A model generated the notes under the pieces. That model ran no database searches, was not told the DNA's origin, and saw only the letters and a list, made by a program, of their open reading frames with translations. Below, in pieces: positions 19,125-28,100 of a stretch of 64,000 bases of DNA. The stretch lies in assembly GCF_900112445.1 (NCBI RefSeq), contig NZ_FOYY01000004.1, forward strand, positions 1-64,000, given 5' to 3'. The DNA is from Thiomicrospira sp. ALE5 (GTDB lineage Bacteria; Pseudomonadota; Gammaproteobacteria; Thiomicrospirales; Thiomicrospiraceae). The position numbers were made by a program, and so were the translations under genes. The first letter of the stretch is position 1, and every line of letters begins with the position of its first letter.

Positions 19125-20145
19125 TATTTATACCAGTTCACCCTTTGCGCACAATAACAGCTCAGTCCAAAAAGTGATGCTCCAAGTGCAACTGGCCGCC
19201 CTACCTGCGCTTGTTGTTCATTTGCTCCTATTTGGATACGGCATAGTCATTCAATGGTTTTTAGCCGTGGCCACCGCACTGCTAGTGGAATATGTCATGC
19301 TCAAACTGCGTGGCCGCCCACTACTGCCCAATATGACGGATTTCAGCGCGCTGATTACCGTCACAGGCTTAGTGTTTTGTATTCCACCGGAATCGCCTTG
19401 GTGGGTCGTAGTACTGGGCAGTGCGTTTGCATTAATTTTTGGCAAACATCTTTATGGCGGCTTAGGCTACAATCCTTTTAATCCCGCGATGCTAGGTTAT
19501 GCATTTTTGCTGCTTTCCTTTCCCGCACAAATGACCCAGTGGACGTTACCGACTGAGCTTACTGGCTTGCACCGTCCGTTTTGGGACACCTTTCAAGTCA
19601 TCTTTTTTGGCCTCAGTACCGAACCTGAAATTTATACCGGAGCCACTCCGTTGAGCCTAATGCGCTCTGGGTTACATGAAGGTGTATCTGCGGTTAATGT
19701 CATGATGAGTCCTATTCTAGGTAGTGGTTGGTTTGGACTGAATGCCTGGGCGTGGGTCAATATTGCTTTTTTTATTGGTGGACTCTATTTACTCCTTACG
19801 CGCACAATTCGTTGGCAATACCCAGTCGGTTTTTTAGGTGCGCTGATTATTACCGCTTGGTTTTTTCATACCCTAAACCCTGACGTCTACGCACCAGTCA
19901 GTTTTCATTTACTTGCCGGTGGTACGATGCTGGCCGCTTTTTTTATCATCACCGACCCGGTCAGCTCTAGCACCACACCCTATGGTCGCTTAATTTATGC
20001 CGCGGGTATTGGGTTATTGGTGTATGTCATTCGTAACTGGGGCACCTTCCCAGACGGTATAGCCTTTGCTATTTTATTAATGAACATTGCTGTACCCTTA
20101 ATAGATCGTTATACGCAACCCAGAGTAGTAGGACACAGCCGATGA
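19117..20145 (+). CDS. rsxD: Electron transport complex subunit RsxD/RnfD
   Basis: RsxD is a polytopic membrane subunit that binds FMN covalently through a threonine. Several hydrophobic segments are seen, with the family motif LYGGLGYNPFNPAMLGYA and the flavinylation region GATPLS (Thr in SGAT-like context). The ATG at 19117 overlaps the rsxC stop (ATGCATAA) and gives 342 residues; a longer frame starting at 19081 lies inside rsxC and is unlikely. It overlaps rsxG by 4 bp. Confidence 0.96.
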   Translation: MHNIYTSSPFAHNNSSVQKVMLQVQLAALPALVVHLLLFGYGIVIQWFLAVATALLVEYVMLKLRGRPLLPNMTDFSALITVTGLVFCIPPESPWWVVVLGSAFALIFGKHLYGGLGYNPFNPAMLGYAFLLLSFPAQMTQWTLPTELTGLHRPFWDTFQVIFFGLSTEPEIYTGATPLSLMRSGLHEGVSAVNVMMSPILGSGWFGLNAWAWVNIAFFIGGLYLLLTRTIRWQYPVGFLGALIITAWFFHTLNPDVYAPVSFHLLAGGTMLAAFFIITDPVSSSTTPYGRLIYAAGIGLLVYVIRNWGTFPDGIAFAILLMNIAVPLIDRYTQPRVVGHSR

Positions 20146-20765
20146 AAACGACCACGCTCTCTACAACAATGCTCCGTGCCGCCGGTTTAATGGGATTATT
20201 TGTCGTTGTAAGTGTTGGCTTACTGGTGGCCGTTAACAGTTTCACTCAACCCAAAATTGCTGAAGTAGAACGTCAAGTTATGCTTAATACACTCAACCAA
20301 GTCATGCCAACTCGCTATTACAACAATAATCTAATTGAGGATATGACCTGGGTGACTGCGCCTGACGCGCTCGGCACAACACAGCCGATGCCCATCTATC
20401 GAGCGCGCCTTGATGGCGAACCAGCAGGCCTGGTGATTGAGACGATCGCACCCGATGGTTATAGTGGCAATATCCATCTTCTAATGGGTGTATTTGCCGA
20501 TGGCCGTATTGCTGGGGTACGGGTGTTGAGTCATCGCGAGACCCCCGGGCTTGGCGATAAAATAGAACTACGAAAAGACAATTGGATATTAAGCTTTAAT
20601 GGTCGCCAACTCACTAAAGACAATGCTCACACTTGGGCCGTCAAACGGGATCGCGGCGACTTTGAGCAATTCACTGGTGCAACCATCACACCACGCGCAG
20701 TCATAAACGCCGTTAAACATACGCTTGACTATGTCAACCTACAAGGAGTGCGCCTCTATGAGTAG
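20142..20765 (+). CDS. rsxG: Electron transport complex subunit RsxG/RnfG
   Basis: RsxG is a single-pass membrane protein with a periplasmic FMN-binding domain. One N-terminal helix ([19 protein letters not shown]) is followed by the FMN-binding core with the flavin attachment site [12 protein letters not shown] near the C-terminus, where the threonine of SGAT/TGAT carries FMN. Its 207 residues fit. It starts in the rsxD stop and overlaps rsxE by 8 bp. Confidence 0.96.
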   Translation: MKTTTLSTTMLRAAGLMGLFVVVSVGLLVAVNSFTQPKIAEVERQVMLNTLNQVMPTRYYNNNLIEDMTWVTAPDALGTTQPMPIYRARLDGEPAGLVIETIAPDGYSGNIHLLMGVFADGRIAGVRVLSHRETPGLGDKIELRKDNWILSFNGRQLTKDNAHTWAVKRDRGDFEQFTGATITPRAVINAVKHTLDYVNLQGVRLYE

Positions 20766-21462
20766 CCTATGGCAACAAAAATGGCAAGACTATCAAGATA
20801 TTGCCCAAAAAGGCCTGTGGAATAATAACCAAGCCCTAGTTGCCCTGCTAGGGTTATGCCCATTACTGGCCGTGACCAATAACACCGTTAATGGCTTGGG
20901 ACTGGGGCTGGCCACCATGGCGGTACTGCTGACCTCGAATATTCTGGTATCACTGATTCGGGACCATGTTCCCTCAGAGATTCGTATCCCAGTATTTATT
21001 GCTATCATCGCCTGCGCGGTGACGGTGATTGACATGCTCATGCACGCCTATTTCTATACCCTGCATGGCATTTTGGGGATATTTATTCCCTTGATTGTAA
21101 CCAACTGCGCGATTCTGGCGCGTGCTGAAGCCTTTGCTTCCAAAAATCCCGTTGATAAATCGATTGTCGATGCCCTGTTTATTGGCATAGGCTTTACGTT
21201 AGTGCTAATTGTGCTGGGTGCATTGCGTGAGCTAATCGGCAATGGCACCTTATTTGACCAGGCCTGGTTATTGTTTGGCGATGTGGCGCAAAACTGGACT
21301 ATACACTTGCCCGACAGCTACAATCCCGTGATGCTAGCCATTCTGCCACCCGGTGCATTTATTGCTCTTGGTCTACTGATTGCGCTTAAAAACCTGGTTG
21401 ACCAAAAAGTCAAAAAAACCACTCTGACGGCTATCCCGGTAGAAGTGAAACCCACAAGTTAG
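20758..21462 (+). CDS. rsxE: Electron transport complex subunit RsxE/RnfE
   Basis: RsxE is the membrane subunit homologous to RsxA. The sequence has [20 protein letters not shown] and [19 protein letters not shown], the signature half-site motifs, and six hydrophobic segments. The ATG at 20758 has AAGGAG upstream and overlaps the rsxG stop; the product is 234 residues. In E. coli nth follows rsxE directly. Here a remnant gene and a toxin-antitoxin pair have been inserted between them. Confidence 0.96.
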   Translation: MSSLWQQKWQDYQDIAQKGLWNNNQALVALLGLCPLLAVTNNTVNGLGLGLATMAVLLTSNILVSLIRDHVPSEIRIPVFIAIIACAVTVIDMLMHAYFYTLHGILGIFIPLIVTNCAILARAEAFASKNPVDKSIVDALFIGIGFTLVLIVLGALRELIGNGTLFDQAWLLFGDVAQNWTIHLPDSYNPVMLAILPPGAFIALGLLIALKNLVDQKVKKTTLTAIPVEVKPTS

Positions 21463-21475
21463 TACTGTTTTTGAC

Positions 21476-21583
21476 TCACGCGCCCATAAAAACAGTGCCA
21501 ACACTCGTACCTAAAGCGATTGCGAACTCGGTTTGAGTCACATTCAGCTCCGCACGAATCGCTTTAACATCCGCCACTTCAGG
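21476..21583 (-). pseudogene. Remnant of an XRE-type helix-turn-helix antitoxin gene
   Basis: On the minus strand an open stretch without a start codon encodes DVKAIRAELNVTQTEFAIAL and a few residues on either side, then stops at TGA. This is the helix-turn-helix of NadS/HigA-type antitoxins, whose usual wording is DVKAIR-LGLSQ-EFA-LLGVS-RTLQNWE. The frame is closed by a TAA immediately upstream and loses the family after TSVGTV, so both ends are missing. It lies just upstream of a working toxin-antitoxin pair and looks like debris from an earlier module. Confidence 0.7.
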
Positions 21584-21618
21584 TTAAAAAAGTAAATACA
21601 ATTGAGTTACAATAGTGC

Positions 21619-21633
21619 GCAATCATTGATTGC
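21619..21633 (+). promoter_or_regulatory. Operator-like palindrome of the FitAB module
   Basis: GCAATCA and TGATTGC form a perfect 7-bp inverted repeat around one T, 12 bp before the antitoxin ATG and just after a TACAAT (-10-like, 21608-21613). The position suits autorepression by the FitA-type ribbon-helix-helix protein. Confidence 0.6.
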
Positions 21634-21645
21634 ACGGAGAGCAAA

Positions 21646-21888
21646 ATGGCAAGTATTACAATTCGGAACCTTGAAGAGGATTTAAAAGCCAACTTGCGCA
21701 TTATTGCGGCGCAACATGGTCATTCGATGGAAGAGGAGGTGCGTTGTATTTTGCGTCAGGTTATTGGTCAGCGCGCGCCGCTTGAAAAAGGACTCGGCTC
21801 AAAACTAAAAGCCCGGTTTGAAGACGTAGCCACCGAGGCGTTTAGCCTGCCGGAACGCCAAACGCCGCGCATAGCAAACTTTGATTAA
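21646..21888 (+). CDS. FitA-type ribbon-helix-helix antitoxin
   Basis: The 80-residue protein opens with ASITIRNLEEDLKANLRIIA, the ribbon-helix-helix DNA-binding fold of FitA/VapB antitoxins, followed by HGHSMEEEVRCILRQV. The C-terminal part would wrap the PIN toxin. GGAG precedes the ATG at ideal spacing. It is 14 bp upstream of the PIN-domain gene. It should neutralise the toxin and repress its own promoter through the palindrome at 21619-21633. Confidence 0.88.
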   Translation: MASITIRNLEEDLKANLRIIAAQHGHSMEEEVRCILRQVIGQRAPLEKGLGSKLKARFEDVATEAFSLPERQTPRIANFD

Positions 21889-21902
21889 GCTGAAATATAG
21901 CA

Positions 21903-22322
21903 ATGTATTTGCTTGATACCAATGTGCTTTCAGAATTTATGCGCCCTAACCCGTCCACCAAGGTTGTCGAATGGCTAGATGCTCAAAACCCTTCCACACT
22001 CTATATTTCTGCCATAAGCCAAGCCGAGATTTTGCTAGGTTTAGGCTTGTTAGACGATGGCAAATGCAAAACTGATTTGACCCTAAAAGCATTAGAAATG
22101 TTTGAACATGACTTTCAAGGTCGCTGTTTAGACTTCGACAAACAAGCGGCCAAGCATTATGCGGAAGTCATTGTTCAGCGAAGAAAACTAGAATTAGCCA
22201 GCAGTGTTGAAGACGCTCAAATCGCAGCCATAGCTCTGACGCATCAATTTACCCTAGTCACGCGCAATACAAAGGACTTTGAATCCATAGCCAAATTGCA
22301 TATTGTTAATCCTTGGAAATAA
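21903..22322 (+). CDS. VapC/FitB-type PIN-domain toxin
   Basis: The 139-residue PIN-domain ribonuclease has the acidic residues expected for metal binding: Asp in YLLDTNVLSEFMRP, Glu in SQAEILLGL, and Asp residues in SVEDAQIAAIAL and VTRNTKDFE. PIN toxins of this group cut tRNA or other RNA. It is the second gene of a two-gene module inserted between rsxE and nth. The target RNA is unknown. Confidence 0.9.
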   Translation: MYLLDTNVLSEFMRPNPSTKVVEWLDAQNPSTLYISAISQAEILLGLGLLDDGKCKTDLTLKALEMFEHDFQGRCLDFDKQAAKHYAEVIVQRRKLELASSVEDAQIAAIALTHQFTLVTRNTKDFESIAKLHIVNPWK

Positions 22323-22336
22323 AGACACCCTAGATT

Positions 22337-22978
22337 ATGAACAAACTCAAGCGCCAACAGATTTTTGATCGACTTGCCGAAGCGATTCCTGAGCCGGAAA
22401 CCGAGCTGAATTACAGCACGCCGTTTGAACTGTTGATTGCGGTGATTTTGTCGGCGCAGGCAACGGATAAAGGCGTCAATATTGCCACGGCTAAACTCTT
22501 TCCGGTGGCGAATACGCCGGAAGCCATTTATGCACTCGGTGTGGACGGTTTAAAAAGCTATATCAAAACCATTGGTTTGTTTAACTCCAAAGCCGAGAAC
22601 ATTATCAAAGCCTGCAAGATGCTGATCGAATTGCATAACAGCCAAGTGCCGCAAACCCGTGAAGCCCTCGAAGCCCTGCCCGGCGTCGGTCGCAAAACCG
22701 CCAATGTGGTGCTCAATACCGCATTTGGGCAAATTGCGATGGCGGTCGATACCCATATTTTCCGCGTGTCCAATCGCACTAAAATTGCACCGGGTAAGGA
22801 TGTGCTTGAAGTAGAAAAGAAACTGTTAAAATTCACCCCTAAAGAACATTTAATGGATGCACACCATTTGCTGATTCTGCACGGCCGCTACACCTGCATG
22901 GCGCGTAAACCCCGCTGTGGCAGTTGCGTCATTTTTGATCTGTGTGAATTTAAAGATAAAGAACGCTATATTGAATAA
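22337..22978 (+). CDS. nth: Endonuclease III
   Basis: This DNA glycosylase/AP lyase removes oxidised pyrimidines. LPGVGRKTANVVLNTAF carries the helix-hairpin-helix and the catalytic Lys; AVDTHIFRVSNR carries the catalytic Asp. The C-terminal 4Fe-4S loop has cysteines spaced C-x6-C-x2-C-x5-C (CMARKPRCGSCVIFDLC). Length 213 matches E. coli Nth. It normally ends the rsx operon, and its position here is retained apart from the inserted module. CAGGCCTG lies immediately after its stop. Confidence 0.97.
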   Translation: MNKLKRQQIFDRLAEAIPEPETELNYSTPFELLIAVILSAQATDKGVNIATAKLFPVANTPEAIYALGVDGLKSYIKTIGLFNSKAENIIKACKMLIELHNSQVPQTREALEALPGVGRKTANVVLNTAFGQIAMAVDTHIFRVSNRTKIAPGKDVLEVEKKLLKFTPKEHLMDAHHLLILHGRYTCMARKPRCGSCVIFDLCEFKDKERYIE

Positions 22979-23031
22979 CCAGGCCTGGTGATGCAATTCA
23001 ACACCCTTTTCATAAAAGAGTAACAGAAACT

Positions 23032-23457
23032 ATGTACACTTCAGAACGTGACAAACTGCGCCAACACTATGCCGATATTTGGCAAAAAGCGCGCGCCAAT
23101 CAACCGCTCGATGCGTTGGAACAGCAAATCGCATTGGTGATTGAGCAACACCCGGAATATCATAAAATGCTCGAAAACCGCCAACATATCAAAAACGAAT
23201 ACCTGCCCGAAATGGGCGAAACCAATCCGTTTTTGCACATGGGGATGCATTTAGGCATTCGTGAACAAGTCGCTACCGACCGCCCTGCCGGCATCGCGCA
23301 GGTTCACCGGGTATTAAGCTTAAAACTAGGCAGTGCGTTAGAGGCGGAACACGCAATGATGGACTGCCTGGCCGAAGCCCTGTGGCAAAGCCAAAAAAAC
23401 CAACAAGCGCCTGACGAGCTTGCCTACCAGGCCTGCTTAATGCAATTAATCAACTAA
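23032..23457 (+). CDS. DUF1841 family protein
   Basis: The 141-residue soluble, probably all-helical protein belongs to DUF1841, an uncharacterised proteobacterial family often encoded next to nth. Typical segments are HYADIWQKA near the N-terminus and NPFLHMGMHLGIREQVATDRP in the centre. No enzymatic motif is apparent. It lies 53 bp after nth. Confidence 0.85.
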   Translation: MYTSERDKLRQHYADIWQKARANQPLDALEQQIALVIEQHPEYHKMLENRQHIKNEYLPEMGETNPFLHMGMHLGIREQVATDRPAGIAQVHRVLSLKLGSALEAEHAMMDCLAEALWQSQKNQQAPDELAYQACLMQLIN

Positions 23458-23487
23458 CCTTAAACCCATCCAACAAAGGCTTACATC

Positions 23488-23715
23488 ATGTTATTCAATC
23501 CGCTTAAACGCGCCCTTCGCAACAGCGCACTTCTCAGTATAGCCGTCGGTTTAGTGATGCTGTGGCAAGACAATGGTTTGATGGAGTCGGGACTCACGGC
23601 CCTGTTCACCTTTATGATTATCACCCCTGCATTTTGGTTTTCTTATCAACTGGCCAATAAACTCGCGAAAAAAATGGCCGATAAACACGCCCAATCGCCT
23701 GAAAACAAAGATTGA
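23488..23715 (+). CDS. Small two-helix membrane protein
   Basis: A 75-residue frame with two hydrophobic segments (ALLSIAVGLVMLW and GLTALFTFMIITPAFWFSY) and a charged tail. AAAGG lies at usable distance before the ATG. It follows DUF1841 by 30 bp and may be co-transcribed. No family is recognised. Confidence 0.65.
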   Translation: MLFNPLKRALRNSALLSIAVGLVMLWQDNGLMESGLTALFTFMIITPAFWFSYQLANKLAKKMADKHAQSPENKD

Positions 23716-23739
23716 ATAAATCCTTTAACCCTCTATAAT
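23712..23739 (+). promoter_or_regulatory. Promoter of the btuB-cobQ transcript
   Basis: TTGAAT (23712-23717) and TATAAT (23734-23739) are separated by 16 bp, placing transcription start about 10 nt upstream of the riboswitch. The -35 box overlaps the stop codon of the preceding small gene. Confidence 0.65.
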
Positions 23740-23753
23740 TTGCACAACCTAAA

Positions 23754-23950
23754 GGTGCGCGGTTTAGATACTGCGTTAAACGGGAAGAGTCGTACGAGGC
23801 TAACTAGCCTCAAATCGAACGCTGCCCCCGCAACGGTGATGGAGAAGACCTTTAATAACCCACTGATTCAGCCAGGTGCAAGCCACTGAATTGGGAAGGG
23901 AAAGGAAACCGCTCCTCAGCCCGGATACCGGCCTCAGGTCTTGAAGCTTG
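23754..23950 (+). promoter_or_regulatory. Cobalamin (AdoCbl) riboswitch
   Basis: The leader contains the hallmark blocks in order: GGTGCGCGGTTTA and CGTTAAACGGGAA pairing elements, CGCTGCCCCCGCAACGGTGA, GCCACTG, and the B12 box AGCCCGGATACCGGCCT at about 23918-23934. Two hairpins follow before btuB (one at 23939-23957, one of TATTGC with GCAATA at 23963-23980) and probably form the expression platform. It should lower btuB-cobQ expression when cobalamin is plentiful. The 23716-24104 gap is this leader. Confidence 0.95.
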
Positions 23951-24104
23951 CTTCAAACTAACCTATTGCGGTGGGCAATACGGGAACTTGTAAAAATTTC
24001 GCGTTAAAACTCGAAACACCTAAAGCATCCTGCATTTTGTTGCATGGCTTTGGGTTAAGTCCGTTTTGCCTTCGTTCATACTAAATGAATTGAAGGACAT
24101 ATCC

Positions 24105-25949
24105 ATGTTACACAAACCCAAAAACCTGACTCTAAAACCCCTTATTGTTGCGCTTGCACTATCACCAGGCCTGGTGGCGGCCGACAATCCATTGTCTCAG
24201 ATAGTGGTGACAGCGAATAACACCGAACAAACCCAGCGCTCCGTAACCGCTAATATGCACGTTATTACGCGGGAGGAGATTGAAGCTAGACAATACAAGA
24301 CTGTCGCCGAGGCATTAAGAGCTATACCAGGTATTAACACCTACAGCAACGGCTCAATGGGAAGCTCTACAACAATATTCATGCGCGGCTTAGATGGCAA
24401 AAATATTCTTGTGCTCATTGACGGTGTTACAGTCAATGAACCAATGGGACTGAGTGGTGCAAACTTTAACCACATATTAATAAATAACGTAGAACGTATA
24501 GAAGTAGTTAAAGGTGCGCAATCAGGTGTCTGGGGAGCTGATGCAGTGGCAGGGGTCATCAACATCATTACTCGCCGCAGTGAGAGCGACACTATTCTAA
24601 ATGCAGACCTGGAAATTGGTTCAAATGCATTTCGAAAACTTTCTTGGCACGTTGGCAGCGGCAACGATCGGTTCGATTTTTTATTTGGACTTACCAACAT
24701 CAAAACAGATGGGTTCTCTTCAGTGAAACCCTATAAAAGGTCAGAGTACGACTTCGAAAGAGACGGTTATCAGCAAACTGACTTAAGTCTTAAACTTGGA
24801 TTTAATTTAACATCCACCCAGCGTATTGAAGCAAATCTTCAACAATCGGATGCAACTACTGACTATGATGCTACGACCGGTACAAACGCACCGAATGCTG
24901 ATTTTTATAGCGAATTCACCTCCACACTCAGACAAATAAATTATCAAGGCAACTTTAATCAATTAAGGTTGAAGCTCTATGCGCAAGATAATCAAATTCA
25001 GCGCGAAAGTTTTGACAACTTTCCTTTTAAAGCTGACAGCAGCATTGTAGATTTAGGTGCGCTCGTAAGTTATCAATATGGTGTGCATCAGATCCAAGTT
25101 TCGGCCAATGAACGAACATTAGAAAACAAACTCAATGGTCAAGGCTATATTAATACTGGGTTAGGTATTACAAACACCAACCAATTCAATAACCAAAGCT
25201 TAATTATTACTCAAGCAATACGCTCTGACAGATACAATGCCTTTGAAGATAAGGTAACTGGAAAATTGGGCGTAAAAAATTATTTTACCGACGATATTTT
25301 TATCAGCGCCAACTACGGCACGGGTTACCGTGCCCCCAATTTATCCGAGAGCGCCTATTCTCGCTTAAAACCTGAATCCACCGAAGCGCATGACATTACG
25401 CTAGGCGCTTATGGGTTAGAGGTAACCTACTACCATCAAATCACCGACAATAAAATTACTTATGTCAGCGGCTGGCCGATTACTAACTATCGAAACACGG
25501 AAGGAAAATCGACCTTTGAAGGCATGGAGGTTTTGTTTAAACGTCACATAAACGCCATTCAAACCGACCTGAATCTTAGCTATACCCACCTAATTGCAAA
25601 AGATAGCGAAGGTAAATGGTTTGCACGTCGTCCAGAACAGCAAGCAAATATCAGCCTAGACTTTTATGGTTTCAACAATACTCGATTAGGCTTAGAAACT
25701 CGTTACATAGGGACAACCTATGACAAAGCAGATCAAAAAGGCGCACAAATTGGTGAATACTTTGTAACGGATATCACGGCTGATTACCAATTAAATAAAC
25801 ACATCAGCTTGTACAGCAAAGTGCAAAACTTATTTAATGAAGATTTTATCCCGGCAGTTGCAGCATACGAAGCCGACGACATAACGCCACGTTTCGTTTA
25901 TGGTAATGGCGGCACCCAGTACTTTGTCGGTATCCGAGGCAAGTTATAA
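24105..25949 (+). CDS. btuB: TonB-dependent vitamin B12 receptor BtuB
   Basis: This outer-membrane receptor imports cobalamin using TonB energy. After a signal peptide (about 1-25) comes the TonB box (SQIVVTAN), a plug domain (VITREEIEARQYKTVAEALRAIPGI, through EVVKGAQSGVWGADAVAGVIN) and a 22-strand barrel ending QYFVGIRGKL. Start at 24105 has GAAGGA upstream and gives 614 residues, the E. coli size. A longer frame from 24066 has no support. The riboswitch immediately upstream settles the substrate. The cobQ ATG follows the stop without a gap. Confidence 0.94.
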   Translation: MLHKPKNLTLKPLIVALALSPGLVAADNPLSQIVVTANNTEQTQRSVTANMHVITREEIEARQYKTVAEALRAIPGINTYSNGSMGSSTTIFMRGLDGKNILVLIDGVTVNEPMGLSGANFNHILINNVERIEVVKGAQSGVWGADAVAGVINIITRRSESDTILNADLEIGSNAFRKLSWHVGSGNDRFDFLFGLTNIKTDGFSSVKPYKRSEYDFERDGYQQTDLSLKLGFNLTSTQRIEANLQQSDATTDYDATTGTNAPNADFYSEFTSTLRQINYQGNFNQLRLKLYAQDNQIQRESFDNFPFKADSSIVDLGALVSYQYGVHQIQVSANERTLENKLNGQGYINTGLGITNTNQFNNQSLIITQAIRSDRYNAFEDKVTGKLGVKNYFTDDIFISANYGTGYRAPNLSESAYSRLKPESTEAHDITLGAYGLEVTYYHQITDNKITYVSGWPITNYRNTEGKSTFEGMEVLFKRHINAIQTDLNLSYTHLIAKDSEGKWFARRPEQQANISLDFYGFNNTRLGLETRYIGTTYDKADQKGAQIGEYFVTDITADYQLNKHISLYSKVQNLFNEDFIPAVAAYEADDITPRFVYGNGGTQYFVGIRGKL

Positions 25950-27437
25950 ATGACCAAATCCGCCACCCTCATGATTCAAGGCTGCACCTCGGATGCCGGC
26001 AAAAGCACCTTGGTCGCAGGCTTGTGTCGGGTGTTGGTGCGGCGCGGCTTTAACGTCGCGCCGTTTAAACCACAAAATATGGCACTAAACAGCGCCGTCA
26101 CCTCCGATGGTGGCGAAATTGGTCGGGCGCAGGCGTTGCAAGCGCAAGCGGCTAATATCGCGCCCACGGTTCACATGAACCCGGTATTGCTCAAACCCAG
26201 TAGTGATACCGGTGCACAGGTGATTTTACAAGGTCAGTCGATCGGCAATCTCAACGCGCTTGACTACCATGCTTATAAACCGAAGGCCGCGCAAGCGGTG
26301 TCCGATTCTTTTCAAATGCTGTCAAATGACTATCCGTTTATTTTGGTCGAAGGCGCTGGCTCGCCTGCCGAAATCAATCTGCGTGAAGGCGATATTGCCA
26401 ATATGGGGTTTGCCGAAGCGGTGGATTGTCCGGTGATTTTAATTGCCGACATCGACAAGGGCGGCGTGTTTGCGCACATTGTCGGCACCCTCGCCTGTTT
26501 GTCAGCATCTGAAAGGAATCGAATTAAAGGTTTTGTGATTAACCGTTTTCGTGGCGATATTGCGTTATTGCAAGACGGATTGGATTGGCTGGAACGTGAA
26601 ACCGGCAAACCCGTTTTAGGTGTATTGCCTTATTTACACGGCTTACACTTGGATGCCGAAGATGCGGTTGGTTCGTTGGAATATAACCACCAAGTACACG
26701 AAGGCCACGACGTTTTAAAAGTGATTGCCCCGTTGTTTCCGCATATTTCTAACCATACCGATCTTGATCCGCTGATTCAGCATCCAAAAGTCGATTTTCA
26801 ATGGGTAAAACATAATGAACCCATTCCAGCGGCGGACTTAGTGATTCTGCCCGGCTCAAAAAATGTCGCGTTTGATTTGGATTGGTTACAAAACCACAAC
26901 CAGGCCTGGTTGCCCTACTTACAAAAACACTTACGTTATGGCGGCAAACTAATCGGTATTTGCGGTGGCTTGCAAATGCTCGGCACAATGATCAACGACC
27001 CGAATCATATTGAGTCTGATCAAACCCAAATACCCGGCCTGGGTTTAATGGATTACACCACGACCTTTTACCCGCACAAACAACTCATCAATCGCCAAGG
27101 TTTATTGCAGCTACCAGGCCTGGTTGAACCGGCCAAGATCAGCGGTTATGAAATCCATCAAGGCATAACCGACTTTAACCACTATGCGCCCGCCATTCAA
27201 TGGCAAAATGGCGACACCGATGGTGCCGTGTCCAACGATAATCAAATTTTTGTCAGCTATTGTCACGGTCTATTCGACCAGCCCGAAGCCCTGCAAACCC
27301 TACTTAACTGGGCAGGCCTGGCGGAAACCGAAACCTTTGACCTCAACCAACAACGCGAACAACAACTCAATCGCCTTGCCGACACGCTGGAACAGCATCT
27401 AGACCTAGAAAATATCTTAAACCTTCTAGAACGCTAA
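25950..27437 (+). CDS. cobQ: Cobyric acid synthase
   Basis: CobQ/CbiP amidates four carboxyl groups of adenosylcobyrinic acid a,c-diamide using glutamine and ATP. The N-terminal synthetase part has a P-loop-like [15 protein letters not shown]; the C-terminal glutamine amidotransferase has the nucleophile Cys in [10 protein letters not shown] and the His in SYCHGLFD. Length 495 is standard. Coupled to btuB under the riboswitch, it may act in remodelling imported corrinoids or in a pathway whose ring-building genes lie elsewhere. Three CAGGCCTG copies lie in this gene. Confidence 0.96.
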   Translation: MTKSATLMIQGCTSDAGKSTLVAGLCRVLVRRGFNVAPFKPQNMALNSAVTSDGGEIGRAQALQAQAANIAPTVHMNPVLLKPSSDTGAQVILQGQSIGNLNALDYHAYKPKAAQAVSDSFQMLSNDYPFILVEGAGSPAEINLREGDIANMGFAEAVDCPVILIADIDKGGVFAHIVGTLACLSASERNRIKGFVINRFRGDIALLQDGLDWLERETGKPVLGVLPYLHGLHLDAEDAVGSLEYNHQVHEGHDVLKVIAPLFPHISNHTDLDPLIQHPKVDFQWVKHNEPIPAADLVILPGSKNVAFDLDWLQNHNQAWLPYLQKHLRYGGKLIGICGGLQMLGTMINDPNHIESDQTQIPGLGLMDYTTTFYPHKQLINRQGLLQLPGLVEPAKISGYEIHQGITDFNHYAPAIQWQNGDTDGAVSNDNQIFVSYCHGLFDQPEALQTLLNWAGLAETETFDLNQQREQQLNRLADTLEQHLDLENILNLLER

Positions 27438-27452
27438 GCTTTAGATTTTTGA

Positions 27453-27480
27453 TTGCACATAAATCCAAAAGTGCTATCAT
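27453..27480 (+). promoter_or_regulatory. Promoter of the HicAB module
   Basis: TTGCAC (27453-27458) and TATCAT (27475-27480) lie 16 bp apart. The hicA ATG at 27487 is only 7 bp past the -10 box and has no Shine-Dalgarno sequence, so the transcript may be leaderless. GCAC...GTGC within the spacer is a possible operator half-pair. Confidence 0.5.
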
Positions 27481-27486
27481 TGCGCT

Positions 27487-27741
27487 ATGAATAACAAACA
27501 TCAAAAAACACTCGCTACCCTTTTTAACGACCCCGTCAACGGCAACATTGAGTGGTCAAAAATTGAAAGCTTGCTCGTTGCATTGGGGTGCCAAGTGATT
27601 GAAGGTTCAGGCTCATCAGTGACCTTTGAAAAGGATGGTAAACGCGCTTACTTTCATCGCCCGCACCCACAAAAGGAAGCGCTTAAATATCGCGTTAAAT
27701 TAGTACGCGAGTTTTTACTAAAATTAGGAGTCAAGCCATGA
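27487..27741 (+). CDS. hicA: HicA-type mRNA interferase toxin
   Basis: The 84-residue protein has the HicA double-stranded-RNA-binding-like fold, with SKIESLLVALGCQVIEGSGSS and the conserved catalytic-His context KRAYFHRPHPQKE. HicA toxins cleave mRNA in a translation-independent way. It precedes and overlaps hicB by 4 bp, the usual order for this toxin-first system. The module lies between cobQ and metR. Confidence 0.9.
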   Translation: MNNKHQKTLATLFNDPVNGNIEWSKIESLLVALGCQVIEGSGSSVTFEKDGKRAYFHRPHPQKEALKYRVKLVREFLLKLGVKP

Positions 27742-28073
27742 AAAACATCATGACTTATAAAGGATACAGTGCAAGCATGGAGTTTGATCCGGACGATAAA
27801 ATTATTGTCGGGCGCGTGCTTAACATTGACGACATTATCAGTTTTCATGCCGAATCAGTTGACGGATTTGAACAAGCGTTTCATCAATCCATTGATGATT
27901 ATTTAGCAGCCTGTGAACAACTTGAACAAGTGCCTGAGAAGCCTGCAAGTGGCAAATTAATGCTGCGTATTTCACCAAAAATTCACGCCGCTGCCTTGAA
28001 ATCGGCGCAACAAAGTGGTAAAAGCATGAATAAATGGGTTGAAAGTGTATTGGCTAAAACGATTCATTCTTAA
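27738..28073 (+). CDS. hicB: HicB-type antitoxin
   Basis: HicB has a partial RNase H-like N-terminal domain (YKGYSASMEFDPDDKIIVGRV, then FHAESVDGFEQAFHQSIDDY) and a C-terminal ribbon-helix-helix DNA-binding part (SGKLMLRISPKIHAAALKSA). Length 111 matches the family. It should inhibit HicA and repress the operon. The ATG overlaps the hicA stop, ensuring coupled production. Confidence 0.92.
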   Translation: MKNIMTYKGYSASMEFDPDDKIIVGRVLNIDDIISFHAESVDGFEQAFHQSIDDYLAACEQLEQVPEKPASGKLMLRISPKIHAAALKSAQQSGKSMNKWVESVLAKTIHS

Positions 28074-28100
28074 TCGCTAAAAATCGAGCAAGCCGAAGAC

